The notes below the pieces were generated by a model. The model ran no database searches. It was not told the DNA's origin and saw only the letters and a list, made by a program, of their open reading frames with translations. The position numbers were made by a program, and so were the translations under genes. This document shows positions 35,980-44,823 of a stretch of 64,000 nt of DNA, piece after piece. This DNA comes from an uncultured Thiothrix sp. (GTDB lineage Bacteria > Pseudomonadota > Gammaproteobacteria > Thiotrichales > Thiotrichaceae), in the NCBI RefSeq assembly GCF_937873765.1, contig NZ_CALMZC010000014.1, forward strand, positions 1 through 64,000. Direction: 5' to 3'. Position 1 is the first letter of the stretch. Each line of letters begins with the position of its first letter.

Positions 35980-36939
35980 ATGACTATTTCACGTCGTCAA
36001 TTCGCATTCACTATGCTAGCTAGCTTAGGTTTAATGAGTAGTATCTGGACTAATCCAGTGTTTGCTGAAGATGCCCCTAAAGTAGCTTTAATCATGAAGT
36101 CCCTCGCCAATGAGTTCTTCCAATCCATGGAAGAAGGTGCAAAAGCGCATCAAAAGGAAAATGCTGCTCAATACAGTTTGGTCACGAATGGGATTAAGGA
36201 TGAAACTGATACAGCAGCACAAATCAAAATCCTCGAGCAGATGGTAGCGCAAAAAGTTAATGCTATTATGATTGCGCCTGCGGATTCAAAAGCCTTAGTA
36301 CCCGCGATCAAAGCTGCAGTCGATAAAGGTGTATTAGTAGTCAATATTGATAATCAACTTGATCAGGATGCTTTGAAAGATAAAGGTTTAGTTGTGCCTT
36401 TTGTCGGGCCTGACAATCGTGCAGGTGCTAAGTTGGTAGGGGATTATGTCGCCAAACAACTAAAGGAAGGTGATAAAGTCGCTATCATTGAAGGTGTGTC
36501 TACCACGTTCAATGCTCAGCAACGTACTGCTGGTTATAAAGATGCTATGGAGGCCGCTAAGATCACTGTGGTTGGTGTGCAATCGGGCAATTGGGAAATT
36601 GATGGCGGCAATAAAGTCACTTCTGCTTTCCTACGCGAGAATCCTGATCTCAAAGCCGTATTAGCGGGCAATGATAGTATGGCGATTGGTGCGGTGGCTG
36701 CGATTAAAGCAGCCGGTAAAGTAGGTACTGTTTTAGTCGGTGGTTACGATAATATTAGTGCGGTAAAACCTTTATTAACTGATGGCAGCTTACTAGCTAC
36801 CGCTGATCAATTTGGTTCTAAACAAGCGGTATTTGGCATTGAAGTAGCCTTAAAAGCGATTGCTGACAAGCAATCGCAAAATGATATGCAGGCTCAAGTT
36901 AAAACTGATGTGGTTTTAGTTACCAAAGACTCTAAGTAA
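35980..36939 (+). CDS. rbsB: Ribose ABC transporter substrate-binding protein
   Basis: 319 residues from ATG 35980, RBS GGAGGAG; a longer frame upstream runs through the operator and is rejected. Signal peptide begins MTISRRQFAFTMLA and ends VFA-ED; the twin Arg hints at Tat-like export but lacks the full motif. Peripla_BP_4 fold with 'LANEFFQSMEEGAKA', 'IAPADSKALVPAIKAA' and 'GYDNISAVKPLLTDG'. RbsD at the end of the operon supports ribose as the ligand. Confidence 0.85.
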   Translation: MTISRRQFAFTMLASLGLMSSIWTNPVFAEDAPKVALIMKSLANEFFQSMEEGAKAHQKENAAQYSLVTNGIKDETDTAAQIKILEQMVAQKVNAIMIAPADSKALVPAIKAAVDKGVLVVNIDNQLDQDALKDKGLVVPFVGPDNRAGAKLVGDYVAKQLKEGDKVAIIEGVSTTFNAQQRTAGYKDAMEAAKITVVGVQSGNWEIDGGNKVTSAFLRENPDLKAVLAGNDSMAIGAVAAIKAAGKVGTVLVGGYDNISAVKPLLTDGSLLATADQFGSKQAVFGIEVALKAIADKQSQNDMQAQVKTDVVLVTKDSK

Positions 36940-36957
36940 TTAATCCCAACTGTTAAA

Positions 36958-36983
36958 CTACCTTCGTTAATGAATGAAGGTAG
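36958..36983 (+). terminator. Intercistronic hairpin rbsB-rbsA
   Basis: CTACCTTC and GAAGGTAG form an 8-bp stem with a 10-base loop. No T tract follows. It probably protects or limits transcripts so that rbsB exceeds rbsA. Confidence 0.55.
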
Positions 36984-37017
36984 TGCTTGCTTCTTCAGTT
37001 TAGTGTTTGAGCTTACT

Positions 37018-38565
37018 ATGAGTGTTAGTCCTGTGTCATCCACTACCAGCCATGCTACCACGCCAGTCCTGCAATTAAATGCCCTTAGCAAAGCTTATGC
37101 GCAAACGATGGTCTTGCAGGATATTACCTTGAGTTTACACCGAGGCGAAGTCTTGGCACTGACTGGCGAAAATGGTGCAGGTAAGAGTACCGTTTCCAAA
37201 ATTATTTGTGGTTTGACACCTCCCTCTAGTGGTTCGCTGTTACTCAATGGGCAAACCTATAATCCTGCCTCGCGGCGTGAGGCCGAGGCGCAGGGTGTGC
37301 GTATGGTGTTGCAAGAATTGGGTTTAATTCCAACTTTGACTGTGGCCGAGAATTTGCTCATGGGGCATTTACCCCATCGCCTAGGCTGGTTAACGAGATC
37401 CGAATTACGTGCGCGTGCGCTGCAACAGTTGCGTAAAATGGGCTTAGATCAGATGAATCCTGATACCCTTGTGTCAGAGTTAGGCATTGGTCAACAGCAA
37501 ATGGTGGAGATTGCCCGCAATTTGCAAGACAACCTGCAAGTGCTAATCTTGGATGAGCCAACTGCTATGCTGACACCACGCGAATCCTCGCATTTGTTTC
37601 AGCAAATCGCTGAGTTAACAGCGAAAGGCGTCGCTATTATTTATGTGTCGCATCGCTTAGAAGAATTACAGAGGATTTCTGATACTGTCGCAGTTTTGCG
37701 CGATGGACAATTGGTCGATTTGCGCCCAATGGCCGGTGTGCAAGAAAAGGAATTAGTTCAGCGCATGGTCGGGCGTGCAGTTGAGGATTTGAATGACCAG
37801 CCCGTGCGTCCTCGAGGTAGGATTGCCTTAAAAGTCGCGCAACTTTCCCGTGCAAAAGCGGTTAAAGCGGTGAGTTTCGATTTACATCATGGTGAAATTT
37901 TAGGAATTGCCGGTCTAGTTGGCTCGGGTCGAACTGAGCTGTTACGCTTATTATTTGGGGCGGACAAAGCGGATAGTGGCAAGCTTGAAGTTTATCGCAA
38001 GGATCAGCCTCCACTCAGCATCACGCCTAATTGGTCTAGTCCCTTAGCTGCGATTGAAGCTGGTTTAGGTTTAGTGACGGAAGATCGTAAATCCCAAGGG
38101 TTATTACTCCCACAATCTATTGCTCACAATATTAGCCTTGGGAATATCGCACGTCTTGCTATGAAGGGCTTTCTCTCGCGCCTGCGTGAAAAAACCTTAG
38201 CTGTAAAATGGATTCAAGCACTAGGTATTCGTTCTTTCAGTGCAGACCAAGCCGTTGGTACTTTATCCGGTGGTAATCAACAGAAAGTGGTATTTGCACG
38301 CTGGTTGGAGAAAAACTGCGACATTTTGCTGCTAGATGAACCAACACGTGGCGTTGATGTGGGAGCGCGCTCGGATATTTATGCACAAATTAATCAGATG
38401 GCAGCAGAAGGAAAAGCGATTGTGATGGTGTCGAGCGATTTGCGGGAGTTAATGGCAGTGAGTGATCGCATTGGTGTAATGAGTATGGGGTGTCTAGTGG
38501 CTCTATTTGAGCGCGGCGAGTGGACAGAACAGACAATCTTAGAAGCAGCTTTCACCCAAAACTAG
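37018..38565 (+). CDS. rbsA: Ribose ABC transporter ATPase (two ABC domains)
   Basis: 515 residues from ATG 37018; ATG 36970 lies inside the hairpin and would add 16 unlikely residues. Domain 1 has Walker A TGENGAGKST, signature LGIGQQQMVEIARNL and LILDEPTAML. Domain 2 has the usual degenerate Walker A (AGLVGSGRTE), LSGGNQQKVVFARWL and LLLDEPTRGVDVGA. This is the normal RbsA/MglA layout; it energises ribose uptake. Confidence 0.88.
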   Translation: MSVSPVSSTTSHATTPVLQLNALSKAYAQTMVLQDITLSLHRGEVLALTGENGAGKSTVSKIICGLTPPSSGSLLLNGQTYNPASRREAEAQGVRMVLQELGLIPTLTVAENLLMGHLPHRLGWLTRSELRARALQQLRKMGLDQMNPDTLVSELGIGQQQMVEIARNLQDNLQVLILDEPTAMLTPRESSHLFQQIAELTAKGVAIIYVSHRLEELQRISDTVAVLRDGQLVDLRPMAGVQEKELVQRMVGRAVEDLNDQPVRPRGRIALKVAQLSRAKAVKAVSFDLHHGEILGIAGLVGSGRTELLRLLFGADKADSGKLEVYRKDQPPLSITPNWSSPLAAIEAGLGLVTEDRKSQGLLLPQSIAHNISLGNIARLAMKGFLSRLREKTLAVKWIQALGIRSFSADQAVGTLSGGNQQKVVFARWLEKNCDILLLDEPTRGVDVGARSDIYAQINQMAAEGKAIVMVSSDLRELMAVSDRIGVMSMGCLVALFERGEWTEQTILEAAFTQN

Positions 38566-38608
38566 CTAAAAACTTTTTGATCAGTATTTAAAAGCGATAG
38601 GTATTCTT

Positions 38609-39610
38609 ATGCAAGCAACCCAGACCTTGTCTGCCGGCAGTGAACTTGTTAAACATAAAAGCTCTTTCTGGCAATCGCCTTGGGCGACTTATTTGGGCTT
38701 ATTGTTGGTGTTGCTTGGATTGATTGCATTTTTTAGCTTAAAAAGTGAGTATTTCTGGAGTTCAGATACCTTTGTCACGATTGCCAATGATATCCCGGGC
38801 TTAGCAGTAATGGCAGTCGGCATGACCTTTGTGTTAATTATTGCAGGGATTGATTTATCGGTTGGCTCGGTGCTTGCCCTTAGTGCTGCAGTGAGTGCAG
38901 TGGCTATTTTACAGTGGGGTTGGTCCCCCCTATTTGCAGGCTTATTGGCTTTGCTGGTTGGTTTGTTCTGTGGTACGGCTAATGGTGCGATTAGCGTGAT
39001 CTGGAGAATCCCTTCATTTATTGTGTCGCTGGGTTTATTAGAAGCGATTCGTGGTAGTGCTTATCTGGTCACTGACTCACGTACTCAATATGTAGGGAGT
39101 GCGATGGGTGGCTTAGCACAACCACTGGCAGGCGGTATTTCAAGTGCGTTTATCGTCGCTATTGTGGTGGTGGTGATTGGTCATATTTTGCTAACGCGTA
39201 CCATTTTTGGGCGTTATGTGATTGGTATTGGTACTAATGAAGAAGCAATGCGCTTAGCAGGGATTGATCCACGCCTGATTCGCATTAGTGTCTTCGCTGC
39301 CATGGGGTTGTTGGCTGCTTTAGCAGGTTTAATGCAAGCCGCGCGTTTAGAGGCTGCAGATCCGAATGCGGGCGTCGGAATTGAGTTAAAAGTAATTGCT
39401 GCAGTGGTCATTGGTGGTACTAGTTTAATGGGGGGGCGTGGTTCAGTGATTGCCACTTTCTTTGGCGTATTAATTATTGCAGTCTTAGAAGCGGGTTTAG
39501 CGCAAATTGGTGCGAGTGAGCCGAGTAAGCGTATTATTACCGGTGCAGTAATTGTGATTGCTGTGATTATTGATACACTGCGTCAACGTCGCTTCCAGCT
39601 TGCACACTAA
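38609..39610 (+). CDS. rbsC: Ribose ABC transporter permease
   Basis: 333 residues with about eight to ten helices. RbsC-type signature 'GIDLSVGSVLALSAAV' and 'VIGGTSLMGGRGSVIATFFGVLII' (read in pieces) are clear. It forms the membrane channel with RbsA. The LacI regulator gene follows within eight bases. Confidence 0.88.
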   Translation: MQATQTLSAGSELVKHKSSFWQSPWATYLGLLLVLLGLIAFFSLKSEYFWSSDTFVTIANDIPGLAVMAVGMTFVLIIAGIDLSVGSVLALSAAVSAVAILQWGWSPLFAGLLALLVGLFCGTANGAISVIWRIPSFIVSLGLLEAIRGSAYLVTDSRTQYVGSAMGGLAQPLAGGISSAFIVAIVVVVIGHILLTRTIFGRYVIGIGTNEEAMRLAGIDPRLIRISVFAAMGLLAALAGLMQAARLEAADPNAGVGIELKVIAAVVIGGTSLMGGRGSVIATFFGVLIIAVLEAGLAQIGASEPSKRIITGAVIVIAVIIDTLRQRRFQLAH

Positions 39611-39617
39611 TGACCCT

Positions 39618-40634
39618 ATGACCTCCTCTATTAAAGACGTGGCTAAGCACGCTCAAGTATCTATCTCCACCGTGTCTCATGTGGTGAATGGTACGCGTTT
39701 TGTTGGAGCTCAGGCTACGGAGCGCGTGCAGATGGCGATTAAAGAGTTGTCCTATGTGCCTAGTAGTGTTGCCCGTAGCCTAAAAAGCCAAAATACTCAT
39801 ACTTTAGGTATGTTGGTTCCTAATTGCTCGAATCCTTACTTTAGCGAGATTATGCGCAGCATTGAGGAACGCTGTTTTGAGCTGGGTTACAACCTAATTT
39901 TGTGTAATACCTATGATCGACCGGAGCGTCAAACCAAGTATTTACAAATCTTAATGGAAAAGCGTGTTGATGGTTTGATTCTAATTACTGCTAGTAAGCC
40001 GGATCAATGGAGGCTACCTGCTAAGTTGAAGATGCCGGTGGTGCTAGTTGATCGGGAGGTCAACAACCATTATTGCGATTTGGTAGAAACGGCTCATGAA
40101 CATGGTACTAAACTAGCTACCCAGCATTTATTGGACTTGGGGCACCGCCATATAGCCTGTATGGCGGGACCGAAAGGTTTGAGTCCTAGTGATCAACGCA
40201 TTAAAGGTTGGCAAGCGGCCTTGCAACAAGCTTCGTTACACTCTTCTGTATTAGTACACGGGGATTTCACTAGCCAAGGTGGCTATGAAACCATGCTTGA
40301 GCTATTAGCAGCTTGGCAAAACCATCAGCAGGCTAAACCTAGTGCAGTGGTGATTTGTAATGATTTAATGGCTATCGGTGCTTTATGTGCTGTGCATGAA
40401 CAAGGCTTGCAAGTACCACGTGATTTATCGATTGTTGGGTTTGATGATATTGAATTATCACGCTTTACTAATCCACCTTTGACCACTGTGCGCCAGCCAA
40501 AACAAGCGATGGGTATTCATGCGGTAGAGATGCTGGTGGAGCGGATTAAAGGTAAGCGTAGTGCTACCCAAACTTTATTATTGACCCCCGAATTATGTGT
40601 GCGGGGTTCCACAGCAAAGTTAATGGCTGACTAG
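39618..40634 (+). CDS. rbsR: LacI-family regulator of the ribose operon
   Basis: 338 residues from ATG 39618. The N-terminal HTH reads SSIKDVAKHAQVSISTVSHV with the hinge 'YVPSSVARSLKSQNTHTLG', and a Peripla_BP_3 sugar-binding domain follows. It is co-transcribed after rbsC and should bind the 32-bp palindrome upstream of rbsB, releasing it with ribose. A ribokinase gene is not present in the cluster. Confidence 0.87.
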   Translation: MTSSIKDVAKHAQVSISTVSHVVNGTRFVGAQATERVQMAIKELSYVPSSVARSLKSQNTHTLGMLVPNCSNPYFSEIMRSIEERCFELGYNLILCNTYDRPERQTKYLQILMEKRVDGLILITASKPDQWRLPAKLKMPVVLVDREVNNHYCDLVETAHEHGTKLATQHLLDLGHRHIACMAGPKGLSPSDQRIKGWQAALQQASLHSSVLVHGDFTSQGGYETMLELLAAWQNHQQAKPSAVVICNDLMAIGALCAVHEQGLQVPRDLSIVGFDDIELSRFTNPPLTTVRQPKQAMGIHAVEMLVERIKGKRSATQTLLLTPELCVRGSTAKLMAD

Positions 40635-40646
40635 CCAAGGGCTAAG

Positions 40647-41048
40647 ATGAAAAAAAACTTATTACTGCATGCCGAGTTATCTCATTGTCTAGCCACTTTA
40701 GGTCATGGCGATAGACTGATTATTGCTGATGCTGGTTTACCGATTCCGCCTCAAGTACAACGCATTGATTTAGCTGTTAGCCTTGGAATACCAAGTTTGC
40801 AAGCTGTATTGAAAGCGGTACTAAGTGAAATGCAAGTGGAGCGTGCTATTGTGGCTCAGGAGGCACTGGTCAATGATATGCTTCCAGACTGGTATCAAAT
40901 TTTTATCGGTCACGGCTTGCCTAAAGCAGTTGAATCGGTTTCGCATGAAAATTTTAAAAAGCTAAGTCAGCAAGCCAAAGCTATTGTTCGTACTGGTGAG
41001 GCTACACCTTACGCTAATATCATGCTCTGTTCAGGTGTTTGTTTCTGA
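40647..41048 (+). CDS. rbsD: D-ribose pyranase
   Basis: 133 residues. RbsD features: 'HAELSHCLATLGHGDRLIIADAGLPIP' (read in pieces) with the catalytic His and Asp, 'DLAVSLGIPSL', and C-terminal 'IVRTGEATPYANIMLCSGV'. It interconverts pyranose and furanose forms of ribose, which identifies the sugar of the operon. Confidence 0.9.
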   Translation: MKKNLLLHAELSHCLATLGHGDRLIIADAGLPIPPQVQRIDLAVSLGIPSLQAVLKAVLSEMQVERAIVAQEALVNDMLPDWYQIFIGHGLPKAVESVSHENFKKLSQQAKAIVRTGEATPYANIMLCSGVCF

Positions 41049-41144
41049 GAATTACGTAAAAACCTGCTAAATATTAGTAAGCTAGCGCCTTAAACCCGTT
41101 AGATTCATCGGGAGTTATTAGTTGTAAAGAGAGCGGTAAATTTT

Positions 41145-41176
41145 CCAACCTTTCCCCAACCCTAATACTTTATACT
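41145..41176 (+). promoter_or_regulatory. PQQ-regulon direct repeat and -10 box before pqqC
   Basis: CCAACC (41145-41150) and CCAACC (41156-41161) are spaced by 11 bp; nine bases later is TATACT (41171-41176). The spacing is identical to that before pqqA1. Confidence 0.7.
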
Positions 41177-41209
41177 TCCCTTAATGCCTTAAGAAGAGGA
41201 GCTTAGTGC

Positions 41210-41947
41210 ATGACTGTCGATTGGACCCCCGTTGAATTTGAACAGCAATTACGCACTTTAGGGCGTTATTACCATATTCACCACCCCTTTCAAGTCCTGA
41301 TGTATGAAGGCAAACTCAATGCTGAACAGTTACGTGGCTGGGTAGCGAATCGCTTTTATTATCAAGTCACTATTCCGCGTAAAGATGCGGCGCTATTGTT
41401 TAATTGTCCTGATCGGGAAGTACGACGCCAATGGATTCAGCGTATTCTCGATCACGATGGTGGCCCAAGTGCAGGGCATATTTCTGATGGTGGCATCGAA
41501 GCGTGGATTCGTTTAGGTGAAGCTTGTGGTGTACCACGTGAAGAGTTACTCGATCAGCGTCATGTATTACCGGGGGTGCGCTTTGCGGTCGATGCTTATA
41601 TTAATTTTGTGCATCACGCTGATTGGCGCGAGGGTGTTTGTTCGTCTTTAACCGAGTTATTTGCTCCCACCGCGCATAAGCAGCGGCTGCAAAGTTGGCC
41701 GGATCATTATCCGTGGATTGACAATGCTGGTTTGCAATATTTCCGTAATCGTTTAACAGAAGCACATCGCGATGTAGACCATGGTTTAGCTTTGACCTTG
41801 CAGCATTTTACTACATATGAGCAGCAGCAACGTGCCTTACAGATTTTAAAATTTAAGCTCGATGTACTCTGGTCAATGCTGGATGCCATTTATCTCGCCT
41901 ACGTGCAAAACATGCCGCCGTATTTCAATGTGGAGGAGCCTGCATGA
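41210..41947 (+). CDS. pqqC: PqqC, pyrroloquinoline-quinone synthase
   Basis: 245 residues, RBS AGAGGAG. The family stretch '[33 protein letters not shown]' (read in pieces), 'RILDHDG', 'DAYINFV' and '[11 protein letters not shown]' show the conserved active-site His, Tyr and Arg. It performs the last ring closure and eight-electron oxidation by O2 that yields PQQ. Overlaps pqqD by four bases. Confidence 0.95.
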   Translation: MTVDWTPVEFEQQLRTLGRYYHIHHPFQVLMYEGKLNAEQLRGWVANRFYYQVTIPRKDAALLFNCPDREVRRQWIQRILDHDGGPSAGHISDGGIEAWIRLGEACGVPREELLDQRHVLPGVRFAVDAYINFVHHADWREGVCSSLTELFAPTAHKQRLQSWPDHYPWIDNAGLQYFRNRLTEAHRDVDHGLALTLQHFTTYEQQQRALQILKFKLDVLWSMLDAIYLAYVQNMPPYFNVEEPA

Positions 41948-42216
41948 GTGTTGATTTCAAAGCTGTACCGCGTTTAGCAACGGGCTATCGGTTTCAATGG
42001 GAAGAAGCGCAGCAAAATCATGTACTGCTCTATCCCGAAGGCATGGTGCAATTGAGTGATACGGCTGCGGCAGTGCTATCTTTATGTGATGGTAAGCGCA
42101 CAGTGGAAGCGATTGTGGCAGAGTTGGAAGAGGATTATGAAACTGAGGGCTTGGATGAAGATGTCACTCAATTTTTAACCGAAGCCGAAGCTCAAGGCTG
42201 GGTTAAGTATGGCTAA
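41944..42216 (+). CDS. pqqD: PqqD, PqqA-binding chaperone
   Basis: 90 residues with the RRE (RiPP recognition element) fold: '[33 protein letters not shown]' (read in pieces). It presents the PqqA peptide to the radical-SAM enzyme PqqE. It overlaps pqqC and pqqE, which ensures joint translation. Confidence 0.93.
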   Translation: MSVDFKAVPRLATGYRFQWEEAQQNHVLLYPEGMVQLSDTAAAVLSLCDGKRTVEAIVAELEEDYETEGLDEDVTQFLTEAEAQGWVKYG

Positions 42217-43315
42217 GATTCCACCGCCATTGTGGCTCTTGGCTGAAGTCACCCATTCTTGCCCGTTGCAATGCCCGTATTGTAGTAATCCACTTGATTT
42301 AGTACCGAAAAAAGATGAGCTAGATACCGAAGGCTGGCTCAAGGTTTTGCATCAAGCCCGCAAAATGGGTGCAGCCCAACTGGGCTTTTCCGGCGGTGAG
42401 CCTTTAGTGCGTAAAGATTTAGAAGTGCTAATTGCTGAGGCGCGCAAACTTGGTTATTACAGCAATCTGATTACCTCAGGCGTGGGCATGGATGCAGCAC
42501 GGGTAGAGAAATTTCGCGAGCTGGGTTTAGATCATATTCAAGTGAGCTTCCAAGCGGACGATGCGACTTTAAATGATTATTTGGCAGGCACGAATGCTTT
42601 CCAGCATAAATTGGAGATGGCACGTGCCGTGAAAGCGAGCGGTTACCCGATGGTATTGTGCTTTGTAATTCATCGCCAAAATACTGATCGAGTGGCGCAA
42701 ATGCTGGATTTAGCTGCTGAATTACAAGCCGATTATGTGGAGTTGGCGACCACCCAATTTGAAGGTTGGGCGCTAGCAAATCGCGATCATTTATTACCAA
42801 GTTTAGATCAAGTCCGCGAAGCAGAGCGCATCGCCCATGCTTGTCAAGAAACATACAAAGGCAAAATGAAGATTTATTATGTCGTGCCTGATTATTACGA
42901 AAAGCGCCCAAAAGCTTGTGTTGCGGGTTGGGGGAGAGTGTTTTTAGCAGTTGCACCGGATGGTTTAGTGCTGCCGTGTCACTCTGCACGTAGTTTACCC
43001 AATTTAGAATTACATAACGTGCGTGACCACGATTTAGAGTGGATTTGGTATGAATCTAAAGCTTTTAATTATTTCCGTGGCGAAGACTGGATGAAGGAGC
43101 CTTGCCGCACTTGTGATGAGCGTGAGAAGGATTTTGGCGGTTGCCATTGTCAGGCGTTTAAGCTCACCGGTGATCCAACTAATGCTGATCCAACTTGTGC
43201 AAAATCGCCGCATCATCATTTGATTGAGCAAGCGATTGATACCACTCGTCTTAACCCTAGCAATTCTAAGCCCTTGCTGTTTAGAAAAAGGCAGAATAAT
43301 ACCAATTTAAGTTGA
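42209..43315 (+). CDS. pqqE: PqqE, radical SAM PqqA cross-linking enzyme
   Basis: 368 residues. Radical-SAM Cys18-x3-Cys22-x2-Cys25 (HSCPLQCPYC) and FSGGEPL. The SPASM region with auxiliary cluster Cys residues is 'CVAGWGRVFLAVAPDGLVLPCHSA', then 'CRTCDEREKDFGGCHCQAF' and a late Cys. It forms the C-C bond between Glu and Tyr of PqqA. No pqqF protease gene is in the window. Confidence 0.95.
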   Translation: MAKIPPPLWLLAEVTHSCPLQCPYCSNPLDLVPKKDELDTEGWLKVLHQARKMGAAQLGFSGGEPLVRKDLEVLIAEARKLGYYSNLITSGVGMDAARVEKFRELGLDHIQVSFQADDATLNDYLAGTNAFQHKLEMARAVKASGYPMVLCFVIHRQNTDRVAQMLDLAAELQADYVELATTQFEGWALANRDHLLPSLDQVREAERIAHACQETYKGKMKIYYVVPDYYEKRPKACVAGWGRVFLAVAPDGLVLPCHSARSLPNLELHNVRDHDLEWIWYESKAFNYFRGEDWMKEPCRTCDEREKDFGGCHCQAFKLTGDPTNADPTCAKSPHHHLIEQAIDTTRLNPSNSKPLLFRKRQNNTNLS

Positions 43316-43454
43316 CTGTCGACCTGAATCATGGCTTATTCTAGCGTCTATCTCTACACGAATTTGCAAAGTCAGAGTTAGAGGTTCACTCTGCTTATAG
43401 TAAAAATGATTGAGTAGGGAATAGACTGTATGCTTACAACGCAGGAGGAGGCGT

Positions 43455-44645
43455 ATGGGGCAGGCACTTAATGTTTTAGGGGTAGGTTCAGAGTCGTTGT
43501 TAAAGCGGCGAAGTCTATTAGATAGTCAGTGGAATCGTTTTGTGTCGGGCGTGAGTGCAGGTGCGCCGCTGCCGGTGCGCGATGATATTGTTTCTTCTTG
43601 GCAGCGCAGTGCGCAATATACTCAGCCCCGTCATGGCTCTGCACCCGCAGATGATCTGTATGTCACCCAACAAATGTGGAAAGACTCCATTCTGAGTCAG
43701 GCCGTCCAACGCGAACAAGAACAAATTACGCAATTAGCCAAAGAAGGTGAGTTAGTAGCAGGTATTGCGGATACTCAAGGTCGCTTGCTGTGGACGCTAG
43801 CCAGTCGGCATATGCGCAGTCGAGCAGAGTCAGTGAATTTTACCGCCGGTGGTTGGTGGGATGAGCGCTCGGTTGGCACGAATGCGGTAGGCTTATCTTT
43901 AAATCTTAAGCGCCCAGTGACAGTATTTTCATCCGAGCATTATCAACCTTTTGTGCATGATTGGGTTTGTTATGCTGCGCCGATTCTGCATCCACAGTCG
44001 GGTGAATTAGTCGGTGTACTAGATATGTCCACCACATGGCGGCGGCATACGCCTTTAGGCCAAGCAGCCGTGACTGAAATTGCGCGCTCTATTGCTCAAG
44101 GTCTGCCACAGAGCTTGCCTAAAGCCGAATTGGAGATTTATGCTTTAGGTCAAGCGCGCGTAATCTTCCGTGGCAAAGCGCTACACTTACCGCTACGCCA
44201 AGTAGAGATTTTAGCTTTACTCGCGTTGAATCCGCAGGGTTTGAGCTTAGAGGGATTGCATGCAGCTTTATACGGTGAGCAGTCGGTTTCTTTGTCTACT
44301 TTAAAAGCAGAGCTTTCGCATTTGCGACGTATTTTAGATGGGCAAATCGGTTCGCGCCCCTATCGTCTGCAAATTTCAGTTTGGGCAGACTTTGTTCAGG
44401 TCTGGCAAGCGCTGCATCATAATCAAACTAGTTCAGCATTTAGTCTCTATCAGGGTAGCTTGTTGGTGCAGTCCAATTCCCCAGAACTAGAAGAGTGGCG
44501 GCATTGCATTGATGCAGTGATGGATAAAGCATTGGGTTCTTGTGAGGATCCCACCCTCTTAATGGATAAGCTATGTAAGAGCACCGGCGGTAGCGAATTA
44601 GTCCGTGAGCGTCTCGCTGAGTTAGTCGACAAACCTAAATGGTAA
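43455..44645 (+). CDS. GAF-domain regulator with C-terminal winged-helix DNA-binding domain
   Basis: 396 residues, RBS AGGAGGAGG. The N-terminal half resembles the sensory part of AcoR-type activators: 'LLDSQWNRFVSG', 'IVSSWQRSAQY', a GAF domain ending 'GGWWDERSVGTNAVGLSL' and 'VHDWVCYAAPILHP'. The sigma54 AAA+ domain of AcoR is absent. Instead residues about 225-310 look like a SARP/OmpR-type winged helix ('LHLPLRQVEILALLAL...'). It lies between pqqE and the PQQ dehydrogenase gene and is probably a local activator. Alternative: it controls other alcohol/aldehyde genes. Confidence 0.78.
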   Translation: MGQALNVLGVGSESLLKRRSLLDSQWNRFVSGVSAGAPLPVRDDIVSSWQRSAQYTQPRHGSAPADDLYVTQQMWKDSILSQAVQREQEQITQLAKEGELVAGIADTQGRLLWTLASRHMRSRAESVNFTAGGWWDERSVGTNAVGLSLNLKRPVTVFSSEHYQPFVHDWVCYAAPILHPQSGELVGVLDMSTTWRRHTPLGQAAVTEIARSIAQGLPQSLPKAELEIYALGQARVIFRGKALHLPLRQVEILALLALNPQGLSLEGLHAALYGEQSVSLSTLKAELSHLRRILDGQIGSRPYRLQISVWADFVQVWQALHHNQTSSAFSLYQGSLLVQSNSPELEEWRHCIDAVMDKALGSCEDPTLLMDKLCKSTGGSELVRERLAELVDKPKW

Positions 44646-44711
44646 GCAGAGACTAGCTTATTGAAGATAAGCCAGTGTACTGAATAATAATTAAAAAATA
44701 ACAAATCTCGC

Positions 44712-44744
44712 CCAACCTTTTCCCAACCAAAGACTGGTTATGAT
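44712..44744 (+). promoter_or_regulatory. PQQ-regulon direct repeat and -10 box before the dehydrogenase gene
   Basis: CCAACC (44712-44717) and CCAACC (44723-44728), again 11 bp apart, then TATGAT (44739-44744) after ten bases. It is the third copy of the layout seen before pqqA1 and pqqC. Confidence 0.7.
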
Positions 44745-44823
44745 CGCCGCTAGATGGCCGTAATGTCATGGGAGTTACATTGCGGTTTCTTTAGACAATT
44801 ACCATTGGAGAGGAGACTCGAGT

